From Hymenolepis diminuta (taxonomy: Eukaryota > Platyhelminthes > Cestoda > Cyclophyllidea > Hymenolepididae): 64,000 bases of DNA. Within the stretch, counting starts at the first letter, position 1, and the number at the start of each line of letters is the position of its first letter. The position numbers were made by a program, and so were the translations under genes. Location: positions 751,969-815,968 of the forward strand of contig CAADRB010000032.1 in NCBI GenBank assembly GCA_900708905.1, written 5' to 3'. The notes beneath the pieces are model-generated. The model did not search any database. It had not been told where the DNA came from and was given only the letters and a program-made list of their open reading frames with translations. Of this stretch, positions 24,350 through 36,000 are shown in pieces.

Positions 24350-27300
24350 TTGAACGTATTCCCGCAGCCATTGCACATCGTCATTAAGGGAGGTTAATTG
24401 TTTTTCCTTTCGATAACCGATCCCATCAATTTCTGATATCATCCCTCCGAAAATCATAAATATTGGCAGTCGAGTTTGCTAAATTTCCACATTGAGTTAA
24501 AAGTGAATAACTGAGCAGAAAAAGGAGCACAAATGATAGGAATGCATTAACAGGGTGGCATTGTATGAGGAAATGGTTTGTTCATTAGAATGGGGTATCT
24601 GGAGGTTGCACGGGCGGTTAAAAGGCAGCATACTTAGAGTCAGTCTTACAGACAATTTAGGCTTACTTAACCTCTTTTTCCCTCTGAAGTTTTTACTGGT
24701 ATTGTCAAGCATTTAATATTGTTGATTACATAAGCTAATAGATGATGATTTAAGTAATAGTATTTGTCAGAGAGAAAATGAAAGTATAAAAATTATTAAT
24801 TTTTTTTCCCCACTGGTATTTCGTGGATATCCGCAATTACTGTTAGCCGTAATTACATTACTAATCGTCCTTAAAATGAATACCTGCATTTCAAATTTGG
24901 CAGGCCCTCAGAAATCAGCTTTCAGTTATCACTGAGCCGAATCAAATTAAGCTATACATGCCCTCATAGAACAAATAATCTTCCCAAGGCTAGGAGGTAA
25001 AAACAGCCTTTCCTGAGCGCGAGGGTCAAGAGTGAAGTAAGACCACGGGTCTATTGAACTATAAGAGATGGGAAAGGAAAAGAGGAAGAAATAAGGAGAG
25101 AAATTGGTTGAGAAGGAGTGTCAGTACTGAAGGAGGACAATCTGAACTGGAAGTAGCATGTGAAATGCGGTACGATAAGACAGCTGACCGATTTCGCGTT
25201 CTTTGTACATTGAAAGTTAGAAAAAAGGTCAGTATGTGATTAATACGCAGAAAGGTAGACCAAACTCATGAGTCAGCGCGTGCAGGTACTACAAATTCCC
25301 ATTTCTTAGCCAGAGGAACGTAAATTTGTCAAACTTAAATATTCTTGAAAGGAGACTGAGTAATATTTGAATGTTTTGGTCCTAAAAAATAAATATTTTG
25401 TTTGATCTCAAGCGACAATTGGTTCATCTTAACTAGAGCTATTTTAGTATTAACCTGTTAAACCTCAGCTTTGATAGATACTTAGAGAAAACTCCTCTTT
25501 AATCGTTTCTAATTCGTGTGATAAAGAAAAATATAATTAAATAATTATACATTAAAACTTGAGGAAGCAAATCCATTTCTGTTGACATATTTTTCACTAT
25601 TTTTCGGTTTCTTAAGACGCTAAAAATTTGGAATGGCAATTTAAGAAAAATGGTAAAAATATTAACAACATTTCTGAGCGCATTTTTTAATTTTCTTTTT
25701 TCATTTTTTGGCATTTCCAGTTCCCATTAGTCCAGCATTCCATTTATCATCAAACCAATCCGATCATTAAAAGCTAGAATGCCAAAAGTTAGAATGCATA
25801 AATTCTAATTCAGTAGAGGGCTACATAGTTTTCAATATGTTGGGTTTATGAGAGAGGAATTGACAGAATGAAAATGTATGTAAGGTAAAGTAAATTTATT
25901 TAAACTCAAAGTAATACCAACTACACCATTCGCAGATGAATCTTCAAGGAGAGAATTGGGGTGGTTGTTAATATAATTTGCTTTGTCAAAGAGAATCTTG
26001 GGCTCTATATCACAAAAATTTTCGATTGGTCAACTAAAGAAGGTTTCACTGTTTTAGTGAAGCTTGAAAACAATGCCCTCTTCACGAGATCAAATAGAAG
26101 GTAAATAAGTCTTAGAAATTTGACCGAGTCAGACTAAGAGATCCCAGGATGCAGTATTCTTCACCATAATCAGAAGAAAATAACTTGACTTGGACCTCTG
26201 ATGCATTTCAGGATAGAAATGGAAGAGATGAAAGAAAGTGGTGTAGAAAGAGGAGAGCTGGTAGACGCATCACAAATACGTGCCAGAAAGAAAATTTAAG
26301 GTAACTCTAAATTCAGGTAAAGCTACTTCTATGATTTGAATGAGTGAGGTTAAAGGGATACAATAGATTTTCCCAAATCAGAAGAACAAGAGTTGAGACA
26401 GACTGTAGTTTATTAACCTTTAGGAGGATGGCCTTAACGATAGTGACACTCACTATCAAGCTGTGGAGAAATCAACCTAGACTGATAGACAAATGATATG
26501 AGTCGAAATTTGACGGCAATGACATTCCTGCCTCGCTGTGTGAAATCAGCCCATATCGACCGACTGAGTTGATCAGACGTGAGAAGTTACGTTCTTATTT
26601 CGGGAAAAATTATTATACAGAAAATTCTAGCAGATAAAATTAGTTTATTTGAAAATATGAGAACCACGACTTGTTAAATAGTATGATCTAATATATGAGT
26701 CACAAATTCATCTATGTGCACGTCGTGCCAAATGGGTTTGGCCTATTTTATGCGATCCAGACGAATATATATAGATGACCACAAGAATAATTCTTTATTA
26801 TTCATAATATCCGGAGTTGACGACTTTTATGTTTCCTTTCACGTTATTTCTCCCTGAGCAATTTTTGACTCTCTAATAATAATCGAGACATACGAGAATA
26901 CCGCGGTATCTGAGGGTCTCATGATGAAGTCCTTTTAAAGCACGGCAATAAGAGTACGAATGACTTCCCTTGACCTCAAATTTGTCTTGTTTTTCCATGT
27001 AAACTAATGTGAATAAGTCAAGGCGCGTTTTCTCTAGGATCTTCTGGGTTGTTTGCAAGCAAAAAATAAGTTACTTCCAATGGAGAGCTGATTAGACTTT
27101 GTCGATTTTGAGCATTTTCATAGTTTCATTAAATTGCAGTCGAAATTTTTGTGTCATCATTATATGCAACAGTAAAATATTCTTCATAAAATTCATTATT
27201 TTGAAATGATGGGAAATTTTGAGTTTCGTCGGGAAAGAATTTTCTCCTTAATTGGAGATAATATACTTTTTACTATCTCCTAAGCTTGCAAATGGTCTAT

Positions 27301-29880
27301 TTTTTTGCGCTTCAAATCTTGCAGATACGAGACATTTAACCAGTCATCTTTCAGAATGTCATAATTAAAAATGACATTCTGACTACGAAAATGAATAACT
27401 TAGACTAGCCAGTCAGCAGAATTACCTATGTAAGTCTGACCAAGTTAAACTAACGGCCTATCAGCATGCAAAACAAAAGATCTCCCTAAGCTCTAATTGG
27501 AAACAACAGTTATTCCTATCTGAAGATCAAGATGAAATGAGATGGGCTAAAAAGAAAGTAGTTAGAAGAAGATCTAGAAATCAGAAAAGAAAGGAATAAA
27601 TATCAGGGGGGAGAGAGAAAGAGGCCAGAGAGCTGACTGTTTGGCATCACAAGTTAATCTGATGGGAAGCCAACACGGATTACCAGACTTCTAAGTCTTC
27701 TAACTATGCGTCCAATGGAATTTTGGAGTCACGCGTTGAAAATATCATTCGGCAGTGCTAGTTAACTAATACAAACACATCTTCAACATGAGCTGAGTGA
27801 TAAACAATTTACAAATTAAGATTTTTATAACGAGCATCGTTTGACTAACTTATTGCATAAAAAGGAAATTTATATCAAACCCACTTTTGGATTAATTCAA
27901 AGCAATCTTTAAAATCCCCAAGAACCCGAATTTAAAGTACTCCGAAATTTCCATAACTTCAAACCCAAGCATGATTTTATTTTACCTCGATAGTGAAACA
28001 GTTAAGTGATCCAACTGCTTGCGGAATGCAATATTTTCTATAATTTACGAATTCGTCCACAATTATTTTTACCTTTTTCATATCACTTATGATGAAATTG
28101 ATAAATTCTGAATAAATGCACAAAATACACAGGTGAAGTAACTTTTCCGGATAATAATTTTGCAAATTATCATAAAAATACCGTAAAAGTTCCTGCCATA
28201 GCTACTATCTGATCTGGAAAACAATCGATAACTAATGGATGTTTTAAGGACATTTACTTCTTTAATGGCAAAATAACTTATCAGGATCGAAATAAAATCA
28301 AGATTAAACGAATAATTATGAAATCAAAATGTATTGATTAGGTTTATAATTTAAGTTAAGCATGGAAACTCTAGGATCGTAATTCCACTTCGATAAATTT
28401 TCAATTAATTAATTTTTCCAAGTACAAAGCAAAGAAGTTTTATAACTGTTAGGCATGGGTAAAATCCAAACACTAAAGAGTCTATAATAACTTAGTTTTA
28501 AAGGTGAGTAGGATCGGCATGACTGAGAGTCGTGAATCTTTCAGTTTGAAGATCATAAGGTCAACCGCTTTATGAAATTAGGGGCAGATTAGACTTCTTC
28601 TACCTTATCATATTTGTCTTTATATAGTAGATCCGGAAGATATGATTTGGTTAGATTTTGCAGCAATTCTTTTTCACATAACTGCTGTTGAACTTATCTA
28701 GTGGACGAAGGAGTTCACCGGTTTTTAGGCCACCTTCGAGGTTGCGTTGATCAATCTTCTGGTGTCTTCTCATCAAACTTTCATTTTCGAAGAGTCAATG
28801 CCAATAATTAGAATCCTCACTAGACTTTCGTACATATTTCCCTTTTGTACTGACAAAAATCCAATTCTGTATAATTTGATTGACTATTCGGGGACTCTTC
28901 CGAGTCAATGACAGGTTTAGAAGGACAAGATTTTAATGAATTCTACCTCTAAGTCTATTGCTTGTATTATTTATCATCGGCCACGATCAAAATCTTTGCC
29001 TAAATAGGAAGTTATACGTATGAATCTTTAGTGTCTTCGCCAAAGAAAGAGGGCATATTTCTTATAAACACATCAAAATATTTTGTGCTGTGGGTTAAAC
29101 ATCTGAGTCTTCCTTGTGTCCCCGAGATCAGCGATCAAGTAACCTAACCTCCATCAGTACAAAACACTCGATGTTGTCAAATCAGTGAGTCAGTTTCACT
29201 TGACTGGCTGCCAATCTACAGTTAACTAGGTTATCTTCAATCCTAAACCATGTATCCCTCCTCTGTAAACCCATACACATCATTCTCTGCATCCGCTCTC
29301 GCAGCTACACAGTCTCCTCCTTCCAGTTATCCAAATTTTTGCTCTGCGCTCAATAAAACTCCTCTGTCAGTGATCTCTCTTTCTCCTATCTCGTTATGTG
29401 GTGAAGAACGTAATAATTTGGTAGGGTGGAAACTTAGCTAAAGCTCTTCAGTCACTTAGACCATTTTCTACCAAATACTTCACTTCAACGTATGAACATC
29501 CCCATTATTCTCTCACATTTAACTGTCAATTGCTGGTTAAGAATATCAACGGTTTATTTAATAATCAAAACCGCAATTTCTCTAATCGGATTTGTGACCA
29601 AGTTTTGTCCTCTGAATTAATTATGTACTCGATAAAAATGATTTATACCTAAACTATCACTTCAAACATGCAAAAACATATTTTTAAAAATTGATATGTA
29701 AATACTATTGATCTTTAAATACGATCACTTTTTTCAGCTAACCGAGCTGTTAAATGGTTGAATAATGGAAGATATTTTAAATAAAACACTACTAACTAAA
29801 ATAAGTAGAATTAGTTATTTTGAAATAGCATATTTCTTCTAAATAAGTGAATGATGATTTTAAATAAATAAAATGGTTAT
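24350..29880. other. Intergenic region between two convergent genes; no gene seen
   Basis: About 5.5 kb between the 3' ends of the + strand phosphatase and the - strand exonuclease. It holds a perfect hairpin at 27,351-27,382 and a short repeat shared with 37,092-37,103 at 29,115-29,126. A 63-codon Ser/Pro-rich ATG frame at 29,250-29,441 has no recognisable domain and no splice or promoter support. Confidence 0.6.
27351..27382. repeat. Perfect 12-bp inverted repeat with 8-nt loop
   Basis: TCAGAATGTCAT, then AATTAAAA, then ATGACATTCTGA: a fully paired 12-bp stem. It is intergenic between two converging 3' ends. It could be a folded RNA or cruciform site, the remnant of a small inverted-repeat element, or chance. 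Confidence 0.75.
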
Positions 29881-29886
29881 TTTATT
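29881..29886 (-). promoter_or_regulatory. AATAAA polyadenylation signal of the exonuclease gene
   Basis: TTTATT on the + strand reads AATAAA on the minus strand, about 80 nt past the TAA of the exonuclease gene. It is the nearest canonical signal. Confidence 0.65.
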
Positions 29887-29966
29887 TTTGGCATTTCGAT
29901 TGATAAGAACAACCGATAATGAAGTTAAAAGGGAAATAAAAAGTTACATATACATGCAAATGAAAG

Positions 29967-30082
29967 TTATACAACCTCATTATTTCTTGACCACATATTC
30001 CAAGTTCCAGCTTGGTACATTGAAATTGCAATCTTCATCAAATCGACACAGGTTCTCGCATCCTCAGCGCTATCATGACTGT
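29967..30082 (-). CDS. Exonuclease exon 21 (terminal): ExoIII motif
   Basis: The acceptor TTCTTCCAG precedes it. It reads SHDSAEDARTCVDLMKIAI and ends NNEVV before TAA (29,967-29,969). It supplies the catalytic His and the last catalytic Asp (H567, D572). The tail after the last helix is short, unlike some longer family members. Confidence 0.93.
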
Positions 30083-33000
30083 CTGGAAGAAAAATACTGC
30101 ATTTTAAATACTGCTTATCCTGTGATAAGAGGCAAATTTTGAAAAGATTTCAATTTCAATCAGTAGCTATTTCAAACGTTGACTGGATGACAACAAAAAC
30201 TAAGTTTAAAGCTTCGGAGTTCATTTTTCTCGGAACGAGCAATCCACACAAGTTGTCTCTAAGACGCATATCATTCTTATTAACATACACCCCGGACAGC
30301 CTTAATAATTAGTCCAGACAGTAACTAACATAGGTCTAGCGTGTTTTGATCTTCAACACCAACAATATGAGGAAGGTCTATATTCATATGTATAATATCC
30401 ATTGGATTCTAAAAATACATTCACATTTATTCTATCTCTCTCCGAATCTGAGCTAATTGCATCCCTGAGATACCTGATTAGTACATAGATCACAGCTGCA
30501 GAAACAGAACCTTCAAACATTTTAACAGTGTAGGAAAGTTTTAAATTACAAAAAAGTTATGAGTTTAGCCAATGAAAATTCACAATCAGAAAGATAAAGG
30601 TGCAAAATGAAGCGCTGCTCTTTAACATTTGGAATCCTTCTTTGAATACGAATTAGCTTACTCAATTTTTTTATAAGCTTTGAAAGTATTAGATACAGAT
30701 GTACGGATTCTATAAGTAAATATGTTCGCACTTAAACTTTGACTTTGTGGGTTGAATGTGTAGTGTAGTTAACAGAGGACTGAGGATAGAGTAGAAAGCT
30801 TATTAACCTTTAAAAAACTCATTATATATTAAAGAATCCTTCCAAAATGAACTGATATCAAAATCGAATAATCTGAGATCTACTATTGGGACATGTTAAA
30901 CTTGATTATTACAGTACAAAGGAAATAATCGAGTGTAAAGTCCGCTCAAATAATTTAATTTAAACCCTCAAGTGTTTTATGTCATCTTGAAATGTCCAAT
31001 ACACTATTATAACACTGGATTAATAATTCTCTAGCAAGACAATCAAGCTCTCTATCATACATTAGCCTGTGTAGTTTAGTATTGACCACACCACATATCT
31101 AAGCAATTACGGAAAATATTTGTACAATTTCTATTTCAAAAATTGATACAGGTTGGATCGATTTAAGATGAACCTGCTTCACTATATGTTCAATAGCATA
31201 AATATCGTCTTTTTCTCAGTCTGTTCTCCCATAACCACATTTATGGGAGCTCATCTGTAAAGGAATGTTTTTAGAATCCTTGTACTTTAGGTATTGCCCT
31301 AATTTATGTTATAGCCATATAGCCTCCCAAATAGCTTCAATTACTTCATTTGAATAATACCACGGGATTAAGCAAACCTCCAAATTATGTCCATCAACAG
31401 TCTATAATTTTAGTATATTTAACAAATATGTAGAATTGTAGATAATTGATAATAAAATTAACAGGGATGCAAAATTTTAATTTTAATTTCTTTTAGACAA
31501 AAATATTCCACTTTATCCAACAGTTAAATTTACTAAATCATAAATATTTCTTTTTATCCATTCGCTTTCCTTAAAATTGCCTATAAACGAAATACTCTCT
31601 TTGTTGTGCTGAAGTTTGCGACAAGTTTTTTCAATGTAATTTTTCAGTGAGTCCTAGCTGCAATATTCTTTCCTCATTTTCACTACGAAAATAGAGGTTT
31701 GGATTATGTTAGAATTGCATAATTCACCAAACTAACCAAAACTCCTTAATATCCCATCTTGAAACGCTATGCAGCCCTTGTTTCTAGATAAAGATTTGAC
31801 TAGTGTCTATATAGATATATCATTGTGACTATTTACCTGAACGTTCCCCATGATTTTCTTTTTTTACGAACCGCAGTAATTTTAATTATTTTTACGGGAA
31901 ATTATTTGTACGCTTAAACTGAACACAATTGTCCCATTTTACCACTCTGGTGTCGAAATCGCAGTCGTAGGACAATGATTGCCGATTTTTGCTCGCCTCT
32001 CCCGCGATGACAGTTTGTTATTAGTATAATTCAACACGCATCGAATTTAAAAATCGTGGTCCGAACACATGACTCTCTCTCTCTCTAAATCTCTCGAATG
32101 ATAACCGTTGATGTTCAATACCTCGACTCTGAATTATAAATCAGAAAAATTAGGTTGTCAGATATAAGCAGCGACTTATCTTAGTATTGGTCTCCACAAC
32201 CCGAAGGGTTCGTACGGCTACTTTTGTTAGTAATAGGATATTAGTGACGATCATTTAGGGTCAATTAGAGTTATGGTTGAAATAAGGGCAATAGACAAAA
32301 CTTACCAATTTGTATAGCCCTATACAAGTGTTTCATTGCGAGATATTTAAGTCCTCTTTTACGATTGGGGGAAGTGTTCATTGAAAATACAATTGAGGTG
32401 TCAACTATTTTGTCATGGATTATCTAAAAGACAAGACAAGGAAAAGAAATAAAATGGTATGTGTAGTAAATGGGGTAACGATTTTTACAATGGACCACAA
32501 ATCAATAACGACTTCAGTGGAAAGGATATGTAACAGTTCTACTATAACTAACTAATGATCAAACACACCTTAAGAGCAATCATGTCGTTCTCCAAACTGT
32601 GACCAATGAGGATTGTGTCCTTATCAAGTATTCTCTGAAGATCACTTTGAACAGTTTGTAATGTGGCTGTGGCTTGTTCAACATCCTCTCTTGTCAAACC
32701 AGAATACTTCGTATTTGGGTCGAGAAGTTCACCTGATGGATGGACTATTTTATCATATATGATATCTCCATTCATATTTACAACGGTAGCGCGAGCTAAT
32801 TCAAATCTGAAAGGGATTTATTAAGTATTTATTGCAAGATGAATTGTGAGACTTAAACGGAACTTCAAATCTCATCATTGAGAGACTCAACTAATTGTAG
32901 ATTTTTTCAAATAACTGAAGTAGATTTAGAACGATACCAATTGAAACCTATTTCACCCCGTTCCATTATTCATATTCATACTTGAGGATTAGCAATCTGG

Positions 33001-36000
33001 CTTAAATAATGCGTCGCCAACGGCTGTAGACGGCTGAAATCTTATCGTTCCTGGTCACTGATTGCTAATCTAAATCTTATGATTAACAATAGGCATTTAT
33101 TTACATATGTTGCGGATTTTAAAATTTTGTTATTCCAAGTTGGGTATCTCTAAATCATTGCAAAAACTTGGCCAAAGCCATATAATGCAAAAATGAAGAG
33201 GTAAGTGAAGGTTTGCAAATAAAATGGTCCATAATTTTAAGCTGTACAATATTTGTATTCAATATAAGAAACATGATTTACTTTCAATATGATAACAGAT
33301 CAAAAACGGGACTCATGTGACTTTAGCATAATCCAAAATTGTCAGTGGTAGTAACAAACTCATGAAAATTAAAATTCCATCACCTTGAGTGAGCACAGCT
33401 CAGTGGACTCTGGTAAGCTAATAAGATTTTGCTGGTTTCAAAGCTGTAAATATTAATCTATACTAACTAAACCCCTCGTTAAAATGAATACGGGAGCGAT
33501 GCAACCTTCCATCGTTTAAATTCAAGCAAGTTGGATGTCAGTTTTTTCGTGGCATGAGACAAATTAGAGGTAGATAGTGAAAATGTTAAAAGAGAAATCA
33601 AATTTTTGTTCATAAGGACAAAGCACAAATTGCTACTCGAGCTCTTACTTTTCAAGAAAGACGTCTTCATATTTTATCCTCCTCTCTATTTGAGAATTGT
33701 AATATTTAAAGTTATACATCTTTGTGTTCAAATCATATTTGTAATACAAATATGAACTAATCATTTTTCGTCATATGGACTTGATAATAAAATGAAAATT
33801 CATAATCAGTAAACATTGTTATGATATCAGGAGACAACGTGAAATTTAATTTATAATAAAAGATAGCTTTGTCTAATTTAGAGTGAATACCGACCAATTT
33901 TATATTCCGCCTGCATTTTGAGTTTGACAACCGCACATGACTCAAGCGTATATTTGAAGTGAGAGACAAATCAATTTGAGCATCTTATTATACAAATTTA
34001 CAAGCCCCGTGATTCTAAGAGGTCAAGGAAAAATATTTCCCTTGATTTCATTAAGCGTTGCACCTGATTAACGTCCATTCCAGTTTTTTTTAATAAACTA
34101 TGCTGAGCAAAACTCCATATTGTTTTATTTTGCCATGTGATTAATATTAATATGAATTAGAAAGATAACGGTTTAACTAGACTCTAATTTCTAGATATGA
34201 TATCAAATGCTACAGTTTTTCTTTTCCAGAAAGGCGAAATTGGAATAGTTCTTTATCATTCTCACACAGTCAGATCGAAAAATTTTGACCACCTAAGCAC
34301 AGCTCGCAAATCGCATGTCTTGTGTACGTGATTACCGACAATTGGATTTCTACGCTCACCCTAAATATTTAAGACCGCCAATAATGCAGTTTTTGGCAGC
34401 AATTATTGAACAGTCAGACAATCCAAATTCCAATTCATATGTTTGATTCGATGTTCTTATTATAGAATAGCGTCCTATGATTTAAAAATCTCTTAAGTTT
34501 CTCTCCTTGGTACCCAGTATAGTGTATCTATAAAAATACCAACGAGTATTGCTCAGTTACTTCAATAATCGAATGTGTACCGGCAAAATTTAAACTTACT
34601 CCAATTTTAAAAGGTTTGTATATAAAAAGCAACTTGAACAGTAGATACGTAGTTTTTAATGTTTGTTTTTAAATGAATAAGGGTTTCTTAGTTTCTATGA
34701 AACCAAGATTTCCAGATTGCTTAAGTCTCGGTTAGGACCCATTTATCCATGAGACACTTCCCTTCTTGAGATTTTTTAGAGCTACCGATTAGGGATAAAC
34801 TTGTGAGTCAAGTGAATGAGTGGCATTGGAGTTTTAGAGCCAAGGCATATATTCCTTTGCATTTTCTTAATCTTGTGTATATCATAATTCATTTCAGAAG
34901 AACACATAACCACTAACTAGCGAAGTTTAAAAGATTTAGATTATCAATTATTGGATTCCCACACTCACACCAGGACATGTAAGATCACCATCGAAGCAAC
35001 TCTCGCTGCAGTTATCGGCTAATCAGGCAACCAGTCATCTATTACATATCTAATCCCACATAAGTGTATTTATTTTGCTAGTGAAAAAATGTTGTTTGAG
35101 TAGCCACAGCTTATAAGAAGCAACTGAAAATTATAAAAAGCATATATAAAATTGTTTTTTTTTCTCTTACCCGAAACGCGTATAGACCATTTCACAATCA
35201 ATTGCGAAAACATTAATGTCAGTGCTCCCGCGAAGCAAAGGTGATCCAAATTGTATATAGTTGTCTAGATCATGAAACTTATTATAATCATGAATATGGA
35301 ATGGTTGAACTTCACAACCGGGGGAAGAGGTCTCCTGTTGGCAGCATCTGGTTTTTTCATCATCTAAAGGAAAGAAATTACTTTGTGTAATTGAATATGC
35401 CTGGGCAAATGAAGTATCTATTTAGAAGACTTAAAATAAAGAGGCAAGTTCAAACTAGCTGGAAGAAGGGATTGATACTATCAGTTAATTTTTAAATTGA
35501 ATGCTGTTTGAAAATAAGTCTCAATAAAAGGTCATTGACTACCCCTGAGTAAAAGGTGAGAATTGACCAATTGATTTATAATTTTAATTAATGATATGGA
35601 GGACCTCTGTAAACCTGATTTAATTCTGCTTCAATTATACAAACAAACAAAGGAAAGCGGAAGCATGGGACTAGGCTCGATGTAGGGAAAGTATTGTAAG
35701 ATGCCGATGCCCTTAAAAAACCTCAGGCACTTAAGTTTGTGAGGAAAATTGGACTATATGCAAATCATAGTTTCATACTGAAATCCCTCAATCTGTTACC
35801 TCCAACCTTTAATAAGAATTGCAATGAAGGCTAGTTAACTCTGTCCAAATTAACTCTCTGCTCAAACAAAATTATTAATAATAATAGTGAACCCAAAAAG
35901 CTCACATTTATTAAAACTCTGTGTGTCTTTGTATCTTTATATTTGCCGATAAATAAAAATGTTTAATTAATCATGCATCATGGATTTTCTTTCATCCTAC

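Noticed and set aside
29250..29441. 63-codon Ser/Pro-rich ATG frame
   Set aside because: Low complexity, no domain, no promoter, and intergenic next to a 3' end; likely chance.
30339..30420. Minus-strand stretch after TTTTTAG reading DIIHMNIDLPHIVG, first considered as the missing exonuclease exon
   Set aside because: The exon at 32,306-32,423 fits both phases and the family sequence; this one does not continue in frame to the last exon.
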